From: Lentzea kentuckyensis
Lineage (GTDB): Bacteria > Actinomycetota > Actinomycetes > Mycobacteriales > Pseudonocardiaceae
Length of the DNA: 64,000 nt
NCBI RefSeq assembly: GCF_002150765.1
Contig: NZ_MUYM01000043.1
Span: forward strand, 1-64,000
Reading direction: 5' to 3'
Positions 17,426 to 25,781 of the stretch are shown here, in pieces; the first letter of the stretch is position 1; every line of letters starts with the position of its first letter. Position numbers and translations under genes: made by a program. Under the pieces are notes generated by a model. The model made no database searches. It saw nothing but the letters and a program-made list of their open reading frames with translations, and was not told where the DNA came from.

Positions 17426-18246
17426 CAGAACCCGTACCGGTTCTTCAGGTGCCGCCACCAGTCACGCAACATCCACTTGTCGAACTCGGTGATCACCGTG
17501 GAGCTGCCCGCCTTCATGATGAACCGGTCGACACCGCTCGGTGTCCAGTCGTAGAAGTCGTCCAGACCGAACGTATGTCCTACTTCGTGCAGGAAGATGT
17601 GCACGTCCGACGAGTTCAGGTTGCCCATGAAGTACTCGCTGCCGATCCGCTGACCCCAGTCACCGCCGGCCCCGCCGCCGAAGCCGGCCGTGAGCCACAA
17701 CGACTGGTCGTAGTGCCGCGCGACGCCACCGGGGCAGCGCGGGTACGAGCCGTTGCGGTTGAAGAACCTGCCGCACCCTTCCGAGCACTGCGGCGCGTTC
17801 TCCCTGATGTCGTTGACGTAGATGTCGACCGAGTTGTCGGTCCACTGCAGCTGGTTGCGGTCACGCACCGCCCAGCCGACGACCTTGATGGGCACGGACG
17901 CGTACGGGAAGTTGTTGTGCCCCGCCATCGCGTCCATCCACTTCTTGTACTGCCGGGCGAGCTGCGCGTGCACCGCGTCGCGTTGCTGCGCCGTCACCGG
18001 CTGGGGCGAGTCCCAGCGCACGCAGAAGTTCAGGTAGCCGCCGTTGGTGAACAGCTGGTCCCAGCCGTAGTTGCGGAAGCCGTAGAGGTCCCCGTAGGTG
18101 CTCTCCACGTGCTGCCACACCTGGTTGAGCGGGGTGACCAGGTTCGCCGGCGGGTTCCACGTGTCCGCTCTGGCCGGAGCCGCCACGCCGACCGCCATCA
18201 CCGCCGCGAAGAGAGCGGCCACGAATCCTTTCCACAACCGGATCAT
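17425..18246 (-). CDS. Secreted metzincin-like HExxH protein (often labelled cellulose-binding)
   Basis: A secreted protein of 273 residues with a signal peptide (to ARA-DTW). It carries HEVGHTFGLDD (residues 220-230), the extended zinc site HExxHxxGxxD, followed by a Met-turn-like FIMKAGSS (242-249), which together look like a metzincin-type metallopeptidase. From memory, close relatives in Streptomyces are annotated as cellulose-binding proteins, without a clear function. Six cysteines suggest disulphides. It lies 10 bases after the permease and is coupled to the GH127/146 gene, so it belongs to the glycan operon. A protease for the protein core of hydroxyproline-rich wall glycoproteins would fit, but that is inference; a non-proteolytic binding role is equally open. 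Confidence 0.7.
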   Translation of the reverse strand: MIRLWKGFVAALFAAVMAVGVAAPARADTWNPPANLVTPLNQVWQHVESTYGDLYGFRNYGWDQLFTNGGYLNFCVRWDSPQPVTAQQRDAVHAQLARQYKKWMDAMAGHNNFPYASVPIKVVGWAVRDRNQLQWTDNSVDIYVNDIRENAPQCSEGCGRFFNRNGSYPRCPGGVARHYDQSLWLTAGFGGGAGGDWGQRIGSEYFMGNLNSSDVHIFLHEVGHTFGLDDFYDWTPSGVDRFIMKAGSSTVITEFDKWMLRDWWRHLKNRYGF

Positions 18247-18256
18247 TTCGATCTCC

Positions 18257-19042
18257 TCAACCCTTGAGGGCGCCCGAGGTGAATCCCCGGACGTAGCTGC
18301 GTTGCATGAACGCGAACAGCACCAGGCAGGGCACGGCCATGAACACCACGCCGGCTTCCAGGGCGGCGTAGTCGATCGAGCCGTGACTGGCGGTGCGCAT
18401 GTTGACCACGGCAAGGATGGCGGTGAACTTGCCGGTGGAGTTGAGCAGGATCAGCGGGGCGAAGAACTCGCTCCACGACGCGAGGAACGCGAACAGTCCG
18501 ACGGTGACCAGACCGGGTCGTACGGCGGGCAGCATGATCCGCACCAGCGTGCCGAAGCTCGTGCACCCGTCGACGCGGGCGGACTCCTCCAGTTCGATCG
18601 GCACGGCCTCGAAGCTGTTGCGCATCATGAAGACCGAGAACGGCAGCTGGAACACGATCAGCACCAGGCTGAGGCCGATCAGCGAGTCCTCCAGCCCGAG
18701 CCAGCCCAGCAGCACGTACAGCGCGATCAGGATCGTCGCGTACGGCACCATCAGGATCGCGAGCGTGAGCAGGAAGAGCACGTCCCGGCCGGGAAAGCGG
18801 AACCGTCCGAACGCGTAGCCCGCGAACGTGGCCACGACCAGCGTGCCACCGACCGTCATCGCGCTCACCAGCACGCTGTTGAGCACGTGCACCGGCTGGA
18901 TGCCGTTGTCGGAGGTGAAGAGCCGGACGTAGTTCTCGACGCCGAACCCGGTGTCCGTGCGCACCGACGCCCACCCGCTCCAGAGCAGCGGGAACAGGAA
19001 CAGGATCGCGAGTGCGGTACCGGTGAACCAGTAGGCCCTCAT
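18257..19042 (-). CDS. Sugar ABC importer permease, MalG type (system A)
   Basis: Inner-membrane subunit of a CUT1 oligosaccharide importer. Seen: six hydrophobic segments and the ATPase-contact loop ELEESARVDGCTSFGTLVRIMLP near residue 165, the EAA motif of the family. Start ATG 19042 overlaps the stop of the partner permease as ATGA. 261 residues, usual for MalG types. Partner genes are the permease at 19039-19860 and the binding protein at 19864-21108. No ATPase is encoded nearby, so a shared MsiK-type ATPase is expected. Confidence 0.93.
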   Translation of the reverse strand: MRAYWFTGTALAILFLFPLLWSGWASVRTDTGFGVENYVRLFTSDNGIQPVHVLNSVLVSAMTVGGTLVVATFAGYAFGRFRFPGRDVLFLLTLAILMVPYATILIALYVLLGWLGLEDSLIGLSLVLIVFQLPFSVFMMRNSFEAVPIELEESARVDGCTSFGTLVRIMLPAVRPGLVTVGLFAFLASWSEFFAPLILLNSTGKFTAILAVVNMRTASHGSIDYAALEAGVVFMAVPCLVLFAFMQRSYVRGFTSGALKG

Positions 19043-19860
19043 GCCGACCTCCTGCGCAGGACGGCGAGCTGGACCGAGCTGAACAGCGCGAGCAGCACCA
19101 GCAGCACGACCGAGATCCCGGCCGCCGAACCGAGGTCGAGACGGATGAACGCCTCCCGGTAGATCACCATCACCAGGGAGGTGGTGCTGTTGTCCGGGCC
19201 TCCCCTGGTGAGGATCCAGAACTGGTCGAACGCGAGCAGCGACCCGGTGGTCATCATCGTCAGCACCAACGCGATCGTCGGCCGCATCATCGGCACGGTG
19301 ATGCTCCGGAACGTCTGCCAGCGGGTGGCACCGTCGATCCGCGCGGCCTCGTAGACGTCGAGCGGGATCGCCTGCAGCCCGGTCAGCAGGATCAGCATGT
19401 TGAACCCGGCGAACCGCCACAGCACCAGCAGCACGGCCGATCCCAGCGCCGGGCTGTCACCGGAGCCGGGGAACGGACCGATCTCCTCGCTCAGCAACCC
19501 GAGGAACAACAGCGAGGCGCTGGCGAACCCGACCGCCATCGGCAGGAAGAACGCGGTACGGAAGAACCCCACGCCCTTCCGCCTGTTCTGCACCAGCAAC
19601 GCGAGTCCGAACGCGACCACGAACAGCGCCACCGTGATGAGCACGGTGTACCGGACGGTGAACCAGGCCGCGGACGTCAGCAGCGCGTTGTCCACGACAC
19701 CGGTGTAGTTGGCCGGCGCGTTGAACCTCGGTTTGCCGAGCAACGGCCAGCGGTTCAGCGACATCCAGCCGACGAGCAGCAGCGGAACCACGAAGAACAG
19801 CCCCACCAGCACCGCGGCGGGTGTGGCGTACAGGGCTCCGGTCACCGCTCGCCTGCGCAC
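19039..19860 (-). CDS. Sugar ABC importer permease, MalF/UgpA type (system A)
   Basis: Second membrane subunit of the same importer. Seen: six hydrophobic helices, the first being ALYATPAAVLVGLFFVVPLLLVG, and the EAA loop DVYEAARIDGATRWQTFRSITVPMM. 273 residues. It starts 3 bases after the binding-protein stop and overlaps the MalG-type gene by 4 bases, so the importer is translated as a unit. By context the imported sugar should be an arabinose- or galactose-containing oligosaccharide. Confidence 0.93.
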   Translation of the reverse strand: MRRRAVTGALYATPAAVLVGLFFVVPLLLVGWMSLNRWPLLGKPRFNAPANYTGVVDNALLTSAAWFTVRYTVLITVALFVVAFGLALLVQNRRKGVGFFRTAFFLPMAVGFASASLLFLGLLSEEIGPFPGSGDSPALGSAVLLVLWRFAGFNMLILLTGLQAIPLDVYEAARIDGATRWQTFRSITVPMMRPTIALVLTMMTTGSLLAFDQFWILTRGGPDNSTTSLVMVIYREAFIRLDLGSAAGISVVLLVLLALFSSVQLAVLRRRSA

Positions 19861-19863
19861 GGT

Positions 19864-21108
19864 TCACTCCTGCCGCAGCGACTTGGTGATCGCCTCGTTG
19901 CCGGCCATGAGCGCCGAGCTGGCGTTGCCGAACAACGCGCCGCGCACGGTGGTCAGCCACGGCCCCTGCGGGTCGTTGAACGTGGCGTTGAAGTTGCGCG
20001 CGTACGGCGTCTTCCCCTTGGCCACCAGCCCGTTGGCCGTGACCAGCCGCGGATCCGCCGACGAGTACTTGTTCGACGCGAGGTCGGTGCGGAACGGCAC
20101 GCCCTTGCGTTTCGCGATCACCTCGACCTGGGCCTCCTCGGACATCGTCCACGCCAGGAAGTCCCACGCCTGTTGCGTTTTCGCGCTCGTGGCACCGATG
20201 CCGATCGCGTCACCGCCGAGGAACGTGGACTCGCCGCCGTTGACACCGGGAATCGGCGCGAGACCCGTCTTCACGCCCTTGGCCTCGATGGCGTCGAGCC
20301 AGACCGACGGGCCGGGTGCGATGCCGACCTTCCCGCCCTGCAACGCGCCGAGCCAGGTCGGCCCCGCCTCGCCCTTCGACGCGGGCGACGCGACGCCCTG
20401 GTCGTAGAGATCGCGGTACACGGCGAAGACCTCGGCCATCTCGGGTGAGTCGACCTTCCCGCTCCGCCCGTCGTCGTCCAGCACCTCACCGCCGGCGGCC
20501 CACACCGAGGGCCAGAGCGTGAACTCGATGCACCCGCCGCAGTTGCCGCCGAAGTAGGTGCCGTGCACGTCCTCGCCGAGCTTGTCGATCTTGCGGGCGT
20601 GCTCGGCGAACTCCACGAGCGTGCGCGGCGGCTTCTCCGGGTCGAGGCCGGCCTTCGTGTAGAGGTCCTTGTTGTAGAGCATCACCGACAGGTCGATGGT
20701 GTGCGGCACGGCGAAGTTGTGGCCCTCCCACGTTCCCGCACGGACGTGGGAGGGGGCTACGGAGTCCTTGAACGGCAAGGACTTGAACTGCTCGGAGACA
20801 TCGGCCCACAGACCCTGGGCCGCGTACTGCGGGGCGAACACCACGTCCGCGGCGAAGAGGTCCGGCAACGACTTGGCACCCGCGGCCGAGGCCAGCTTCG
20901 CCGGGTACTCCTCGTTGGGATACGCGCTGACCTCGACCTTGTTGCGATGCGAGGCGTTGTAGGCGTCGGCATAGGCCTTCGACACCGACTCGGTCGCCGC
21001 ACGGGTCCACAGCGTGAGGGTCGCACCGTCGTCGGCGGCACCGGTTTTCTCCGCACCGCACGCGGCGGTGGCCAGCAGCAGTGTGACTGCCGCGAGCATC
21101 GCTTTCAC
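19864..21108 (-). CDS. Sugar-binding lipoprotein of ABC importer (system A)
   Basis: Extracellular solute-binding protein, family 1 (MalE-like), tethered to the membrane by an N-terminal lipid. Seen: a lipoprotein signal MKAMLAAVTLLLATAAC-GAEK with Cys at 18, the two-lobe fold with LTLWTRAATESVSKAYADAYN at the start and the conserved FLAWTMSEEAQVEVI region. 414 residues. It follows the cytoplasmic GH127 gene by 22 bases and precedes both permeases. The ligand is probably an L-arabinofuranose-containing oligosaccharide, since the gene sits directly behind a cytoplasmic GH127. Confidence 0.92.
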   Translation of the reverse strand: MKAMLAAVTLLLATAACGAEKTGAADDGATLTLWTRAATESVSKAYADAYNASHRNKVEVSAYPNEEYPAKLASAAGAKSLPDLFAADVVFAPQYAAQGLWADVSEQFKSLPFKDSVAPSHVRAGTWEGHNFAVPHTIDLSVMLYNKDLYTKAGLDPEKPPRTLVEFAEHARKIDKLGEDVHGTYFGGNCGGCIEFTLWPSVWAAGGEVLDDDGRSGKVDSPEMAEVFAVYRDLYDQGVASPASKGEAGPTWLGALQGGKVGIAPGPSVWLDAIEAKGVKTGLAPIPGVNGGESTFLGGDAIGIGATSAKTQQAWDFLAWTMSEEAQVEVIAKRKGVPFRTDLASNKYSSADPRLVTANGLVAKGKTPYARNFNATFNDPQGPWLTTVRGALFGNASSALMAGNEAITKSLRQE

Positions 21109-21130
21109 TGTCTCTCCTTTGAGACTGTGG

Positions 21131-23014
21131 TCAGGCGCAGGGAAGCCAGACCCGCATGGTGGACGGGCCTCGGCGGGCCCAGCGGTGGTAAGGCGTCAGG
21201 TGCAGCGGGACGGACGTGCCGGGTCTCGCCGACGGTTCCCCGTACGGCCAGGAGGAATCGAGCAGGGACTCGAACCGGGCCCGCACCACCGCGCCGTCGC
21301 CCGCCTGCTCCGGGGTGTGCCCGACGCAGACCCGCAGCGCGTCGAGGTCGTTCTCCCCCAACGACTCGGCGCACAGCACGAGCGGCCCGCGTTCGACCGC
21401 GACACAGCCGCGCACCGCGTCGATGCGCGGATCCGGCCAGGTGAACCGGGGCTGCGTCGGCAGCTCCAGCCGGATCTCCTGGCCCGCCGCCCAGTCGCGG
21501 GTCAGGACGACGTCTCCTGGTGCGACCGGGCGGCGCTCGTGATCCACGACGAGCACCGCCCCGGTCGCCCAGTCGGGGACGCGCAGGGTGATGGACCAGG
21601 GACCGCCGCTCCTGGCCACCCGCACGGCCACGTCTCCGCCTTCCGGGTACGACGTGCGCACCTCGATGCCGACCTGGCGGCCGTCGGCGAGCCTGGTCTC
21701 CACCTCGCAGTCCGCGTATTGGTGCAGCCGCAGGCCGGTGTCGTCAGCGGTGACGAGGTACGACGAGAGGCTGGCCAGCAACCGGGCGATGTTCGGCAGG
21801 CAGCACGACACCTCACGCCACGGCGCCCTGAGTCCGCCGACGTCGAGCCGTTCACCGTCGGTCTGCGTCTGGACGATCGTGCGCTGGTGCAACGTGTTGG
21901 CGTAGAAGAAACTCCGGCCGTCATCGCCGATCGCGCCCGCGATCAGGTTGTGCAGCACCCGGTCCACGACACCGGCGTAGCGGTTGTCTCCGGTGGCCAG
22001 GAGCAGGCGCTGGGCGAGCATGACGGTGGCCACGCCCGCACACGTTTCGGCGTACGCGCGGTCGGGGGGCAACACGAAGTCGTCGCCGAACGCCTCGTCC
22101 TGGTGCCGCGACCCCATGCCGCCGGTGATGTGCGTGCGGCGTGCCCACGCACGGTCGAACTGCTCGGCCACCGCTCCCAGCAGGTCGTCGTCGCCGGTCT
22201 CGACGGCCACGTCCACGGCTCCGGCCGCCAGGTACAGCGAGCGCACCGCGTGTCCCCGCAGGACTGTCGCCTTGCGCACCGGGATGTCGTCGTTGAAGTA
22301 GGACCAGCCGAACTCGTGCGCGGGCAGGGTGCGGTAGCCGCGCCGCTCGACGAACGACGCGGCCTGGTCGAGGTAGCGCTGCTCCCCCGTCAGCCGCGCG
22401 AGTTCCACCAGCGCGGTCTCGATCTCCGGATGCCCGCAGACACCGGTGCCGTCCGGCCCGAACGTCGCGCAGACGTGGTCGGCGGCGCGGCGGGCGACGT
22501 CCAGCAACGGCCCGGCGCCCGCGTTCCTCGTCCTGGCGACCGCCGCCTGCAGCAGGTGCCCGACGCAGTAGAGCTCGTGTCCCCACGCCAGATCGCCGTA
22601 GCGGGGCCGTTGCCAGTCCCGGCCGAACGACGTGCTGAGGTAGCCGTCCTCGGCCTGGGCGGCGGCGATCTGGGACGTGAGCGTGTCGATGCGCGCGTCG
22701 AGTGCCGGGTCCGCGGATCTGCCGTGTTCCCACGACATCGCCTCGACGATCTTGTAGACCTCGGAGTCGGAGAACTCCCGGCCCTTGCGCTCCCGTGACC
22801 CGGAACCGTTGCCGACGGTGGTGAAGTTGCCGGTCCAGCCCAGCTCGTCCATCCACTCCAGCGCGTGGCCGAGCGTCGCCTCGCCGTTCACCCGCTGCCG
22901 GGGAGCCCAGAAGCCACCGGTGACGCGCACCTCGTCCGTCCCGAGTGGACGGAGAGGCCCGCGGGACGGGACCACCGGTCCGCGGATCGACTGGGTGTTG
23001 CGCTTCGTTGCCAC
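21131..23014 (-). CDS. Cytoplasmic GH127 beta-L-arabinofuranosidase
   Basis: Releases L-arabinose from imported beta-linked arabinofuranosyl oligosaccharides, by analogy with HypBA1 of Bifidobacterium. Seen: the full DUF1680 fold, 627 residues, no signal peptide; the catalytic and zinc residues in YAETCAG (E323, C325) and VSCCLPN (C404, C405), the same pattern as E338, C340, C417 and C418 of HypBA1; and EDGYLSTSF and HITGGMGSRH. The start is a GTG at 23014, the first codon giving the family N-terminus. First gene of the operon, divergent from the LacI gene at 23111, with a palindrome at 23033-23046 just upstream. Uptake plus an intracellular GH127 points to extensin- or arabinogalactan-derived oligosaccharides. 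Confidence 0.92.
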   Translation of the reverse strand: MATKRNTQSIRGPVVPSRGPLRPLGTDEVRVTGGFWAPRQRVNGEATLGHALEWMDELGWTGNFTTVGNGSGSRERKGREFSDSEVYKIVEAMSWEHGRSADPALDARIDTLTSQIAAAQAEDGYLSTSFGRDWQRPRYGDLAWGHELYCVGHLLQAAVARTRNAGAGPLLDVARRAADHVCATFGPDGTGVCGHPEIETALVELARLTGEQRYLDQAASFVERRGYRTLPAHEFGWSYFNDDIPVRKATVLRGHAVRSLYLAAGAVDVAVETGDDDLLGAVAEQFDRAWARRTHITGGMGSRHQDEAFGDDFVLPPDRAYAETCAGVATVMLAQRLLLATGDNRYAGVVDRVLHNLIAGAIGDDGRSFFYANTLHQRTIVQTQTDGERLDVGGLRAPWREVSCCLPNIARLLASLSSYLVTADDTGLRLHQYADCEVETRLADGRQVGIEVRTSYPEGGDVAVRVARSGGPWSITLRVPDWATGAVLVVDHERRPVAPGDVVLTRDWAAGQEIRLELPTQPRFTWPDPRIDAVRGCVAVERGPLVLCAESLGENDLDALRVCVGHTPEQAGDGAVVRARFESLLDSSWPYGEPSARPGTSVPLHLTPYHRWARRGPSTMRVWLPCA

Positions 23015-23032
23015 ACCACGCACTCTGGAGAC

Positions 23033-23046
23033 CGAAAACGATTTCG
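23033..23046. promoter_or_regulatory. LacI-type operator of the arabinogalactan operon
   Basis: CGAAAACGATTTCG is a near-perfect 14-bp palindrome centred on CG, in the 96-bp gap between the divergent GH127 operon and its LacI gene and only 19 bases before the GH127 start. A related GAAATCG occurs again about 25 bases further on. The neighbouring LacI product is the likely binder. Confidence 0.6.
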
Positions 23047-23110
23047 ACAATGCGCCATCAGGAGCAGAAATCGTCGAACACGCAGTCGAACCTGCTTCGA
23101 AAGGATTTCG

Positions 23111-24121
23111 ATGGGCAGACGGCGTTCTGAGGCTGTGACCCTCGGGGACGTGGCGAAGCGGGCGGGCGTGTCCATCGCCACCGCGTCCAAAGCGATCAAC
23201 GACCGTGGCGAGGTCGCCGCGGCCACACGCGCGCGCGTGTTGCGGGCGGCGGCCGAACTGTCGTTCCAGCCCAACGTTCTGGCGCAGGCCCTGGTGGCCG
23301 GCCGCACCCGCGCGATCGGCCTGCTCACCGACGAGTTCGACGGCCGCTTCGCCATCCCGATCCTGCTCGGCGCCGAGAACGCGTTGTCCAACCAGGAGAT
23401 GTCGGTGCTGCTGTGCGACACCCGCGGCGACGCGATCCGCCGCAACCACTACATCCGCACGCTGCTGGCCCGCCAGGTCGACGGGTTCATCGTGGTGGGA
23501 GACAGCAACGACGTCCGCACGTCGCTCACCGCGGACCTCCCGGTGCCGGCCGTGTACGTCTACTGCAGATCGAGCAACCCGGACGACCTCAGCCTCGTCT
23601 CCGACGACTCTGGCGGGGCCCGGCTCGCGATCGAGCACCTGATGGCGTTGCAGCGCAAGCACATCGGCCACATCACCGGCCCGCAGCACTACCGCGCCGC
23701 CCGCGATCGCGCGGCCGCGGTGCACGCCGTGCTGGCCGAGCAGGGCCTGTCGCTCGCGGGCGGTCAGCCGTTGCACGGCGAGTGGTCGCAGCGCTGGGGC
23801 CGGCACGCCGCCCGCGTCCTGGTCGCCACCGCGCCCGAGGTCGACGCGATCTTCTGCGGCAACGACCAGATCGCGAGCGGCGTCACCCAGGCCCTCACCG
23901 ACCTCGGCCGGCGCGTCCCGGACGACGTCGCGATCGTCGGGTACGACAACTGGGAGATCTTCGCCGCGGACTGCAAGCCGCCGCTCACCACGATCGATCT
24001 CAACCTCCAGCAGCTCGGCACGACCGCCGTGACGCACCTGTTCGCGGCGCTCGAGGGCAACCCCGCGGCCGGTGTCGTCCGGCAGCCGTGCCGGCTCGTG
24101 GTGCGCGAGTCCACCGCGTGA
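23111..24121 (+). CDS. LacI-family repressor of the arabinogalactan operon
   Basis: Sugar-responsive DNA-binding regulator. Seen: HTH VTLGDVAKRAGVSIATASKAINDRGEV (residues 8-34), hinge VLAQALVAGRTRAIGLL, then the effector domain (FDGRFAIPILLGAENALSNQEM; DAIFCGNDQIASGV; VPDDVAIVGYDNWEIF). The start is ATG 23111, after AAAGGA, giving 336 residues; longer in-frame reads would lack homology and run through the promoter. It is divergent from the nine-gene GH127/ABC operon, so local control is very likely. It converges on the next gene with only 3 bases between stops. Confidence 0.93.
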   Translation: MGRRRSEAVTLGDVAKRAGVSIATASKAINDRGEVAAATRARVLRAAAELSFQPNVLAQALVAGRTRAIGLLTDEFDGRFAIPILLGAENALSNQEMSVLLCDTRGDAIRRNHYIRTLLARQVDGFIVVGDSNDVRTSLTADLPVPAVYVYCRSSNPDDLSLVSDDSGGARLAIEHLMALQRKHIGHITGPQHYRAARDRAAAVHAVLAEQGLSLAGGQPLHGEWSQRWGRHAARVLVATAPEVDAIFCGNDQIASGVTQALTDLGRRVPDDVAIVGYDNWEIFAADCKPPLTTIDLNLQQLGTTAVTHLFAALEGNPAAGVVRQPCRLVVRESTA

Positions 24122-24124
24122 CGG

Positions 24125-24823
24125 TCAGGACAGGAAACCGCCGTACCGTCCGTTTCGGATCGCGTTCTTCTGTTGCTCGTTGAAGTGCGTGTTCGGGTAG
24201 TCGTAGAACGACGCGGACATCGGTGTGCCGTCGGTGAACGACGAGTCAGGCAAACCGAAGGCGTGGCCCAGTTCGTGGACCATGCCGCCGTACCAGCGGT
24301 TCATCGGACCGTTGATACCGGCCGCACCGTCCGCGTCGTGTCCGGAGAGGATCACCCAGCCGTTGCCGCCACCTCCGCCCGCGCCCGGTCCTTCCGCGCT
24401 GACCTCCCCGACGTTGAGCCACCGGTTGTCCGGTGCGCCGAGGCTCAGCCTGCGCAGGAGTTCCTGCTGCATGTTGAACACCGACCACCAGTACCGGTCG
24501 GGGCCGTTGGGCGTGTTCTCGTACCAACTGCGGTTGTGCTCACCGGTGATCACCTCGACCACTGGGGTGTTGAGCTGGAACGTCTTGCCCAGTTCCTGCT
24601 TGTAGTACCGCTGGGCCTCCTGCATGACGCGGGCGATCCCGTCCGGGTAGCGCGTGTCGTTGGCAACGTCGTAGGGCCGCAACCAGTAGACCCGCACGGT
24701 CTTCGTGGGTGGTGCCTGCACCGCGTCCGCCGCCGCCAGCGGCGTCGTCGTGGCGAGCAGGCAGATCATCGTCAGCAGCACCGCACGAATGCGGCCGCGC
24801 GAAAACTTTTCGAAATCAATCAT
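24125..24823 (-). CDS. Secreted HExxH metallopeptidase-like protein
   Basis: I do not recognise a named family. Seen: a signal peptide (to about residue 32, LAAADA), then VRVYWLRPYDVANDTRYPDGI, a region preceding a helix with EAQRYYKQELGKTF, and the zinc site HELGHAFGLPD (183-193, HExxHxxGxxD) followed by TPMSASFYDYP, which may serve as the Met-turn. 232 residues. RBS GAGGAG precedes ATG 24823. It is one of three small secreted HExxH proteins in the left 26 kb, not close to each other in sequence. Degradation of wall glycoprotein or peptide material would fit the setting; no substrate can be read from the sequence. Confidence 0.65.
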   Translation of the reverse strand: MIDFEKFSRGRIRAVLLTMICLLATTTPLAAADAVQAPPTKTVRVYWLRPYDVANDTRYPDGIARVMQEAQRYYKQELGKTFQLNTPVVEVITGEHNRSWYENTPNGPDRYWWSVFNMQQELLRRLSLGAPDNRWLNVGEVSAEGPGAGGGGGNGWVILSGHDADGAAGINGPMNRWYGGMVHELGHAFGLPDSSFTDGTPMSASFYDYPNTHFNEQQKNAIRNGRYGGFLS

Positions 24824-24900
24824 TCAAAGAAATCTCCTCTTCGAATGAAGGTTCGACAAACATTCGCGAGATCGACGATTCCACGAAAACAATTTCGGGG

Positions 24901-25494
24901 TCACAGGCCGTCGCGCACCATCGCCTCGACGATCTTGACGTGCCGGTCGGCGTTGGTCTGCGAGAACTCGCTGTCGTAGTTCAGCCCGTACGGCCAGAAG
25001 TGCTGGCTGTCGCAGCTGATCTTGCCGCTGGAACCGTCGTACTGCCGCACGAGCGCGGTGGTCGCCGCGCCCTTGAAGGTGCCACCACAACCGAGAGATC
25101 CCCATTTTCCACTTGTACCGACACCGATGGTGTGGCCGATTTCGTGCAGCGCCGTGCGTTCGTTCATGGAACCGGTGCTGCCGAACCGGATCGTCCCGTT
25201 GATGTTGCCGTTCGCCGTCGGCACCGAGGGGTCGTAATGCGCGGTGATGCTCTTGGTGAGACCGCTCAGGTTGTTGTAGCGCGCCACCGCGGCGTTCATC
25301 GCACGGGTGATCAGGTCGTACGCGCGCTGCTGGTCGGCCGTCGGGTTCTGGGCCCGGACCAGCCTCCAGGACAGCGTGCCTTGCTGCGTCACCTCGGTGG
25401 AAGCCGGTGAGGCGGCCACAGCGACCGCCGGCGTGATCAGCGCGAGAGCGGCCGCACAGGCCACGAGCGCGCCACTGAGTCGGGACAACGACAT
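24901..25494 (-). CDS. Secreted HExxH protein of unknown function
   Basis: Small secreted protein, 197 residues. Seen: signal peptide (to VAVAA-SPA), a helix with AYDLITRAMNAAVARYNNLSG, and a zinc motif ALHEIGHTIGVGTSG (115-129). Here the third ligand position is Thr rather than Asp or His, so the site differs from a classical metzincin. Two cysteines (LGCGG and ISCDSQ) probably pair. The start was fixed by a perfect AGGAGG six bases before ATG 25494. A 32-bp inverted repeat lies in the upstream gap. Conserved tail QHFWPYGLNYDSEFSQTNADRHVKIV resembles uncharacterised actinomycete secreted proteins, as far as I recall. Confidence 0.62.
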   Translation of the reverse strand: MSLSRLSGALVACAAALALITPAVAVAASPASTEVTQQGTLSWRLVRAQNPTADQQRAYDLITRAMNAAVARYNNLSGLTKSITAHYDPSVPTANGNINGTIRFGSTGSMNERTALHEIGHTIGVGTSGKWGSLGCGGTFKGAATTALVRQYDGSSGKISCDSQHFWPYGLNYDSEFSQTNADRHVKIVEAMVRDGL

Positions 25495-25561
25495 GTTGGT
25501 CCTCCTAGTGCTGGGCAACTGACCAGAAGCCATGTCCGAAACCTGGACTCGTTGGTGCTGA

Positions 25562-25725
25562 ATGGCGTCTGCAAGTACCACCAACCCTTGATCGAATCGC
25601 CGCCAACTACACCCAACCCGCTCGTCGCCCGCCGAACCGCCGCCGCGTCCCTCAGACCACAACGGCCCTGTTGGTAGTAGAGAAGTGCTTGTTGATCATG
25701 GGTTGGCGGTACTTGCAGACGCCAT
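25562..25725. repeat. Long inverted repeat (32-bp arms, 100-bp spacer)
   Basis: Left arm 25562-25593 begins ATGGCGTCTGCAAGTACC and right arm 25694-25725 is its reverse complement with 30 of 32 positions matching; the spacer is 100 bases. It occupies most of the 287-bp gap between the BNR_4 gene and the HExxH gene on the minus strand. The core CGTCTGCAAGNNCCGC recurs in the hairpin at 42927-42965, so it may be one of a dispersed palindrome family. I see no coding potential and no transposase. Confidence 0.8.
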
Positions 25726-25781
25726 CAAGGCAGGGCGCGGGTTCGGCGGGCGGGTGAGGGACACAACTTCTGGCCGCCTGC

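Noticed and set aside
13517..17554. Plus-strand open frame of 1345 residues
   Set aside because: It mirrors GH43 and GH127/146 genes with catalytic motifs on the minus strand; no motif or RBS of its own.
24800..24812. Palindrome CGAAAACTTTTCG as an operator
   Set aside because: It lies within codons 4-8 of a secreted protein; symmetry is short and no promoter element fits, so it may be chance.
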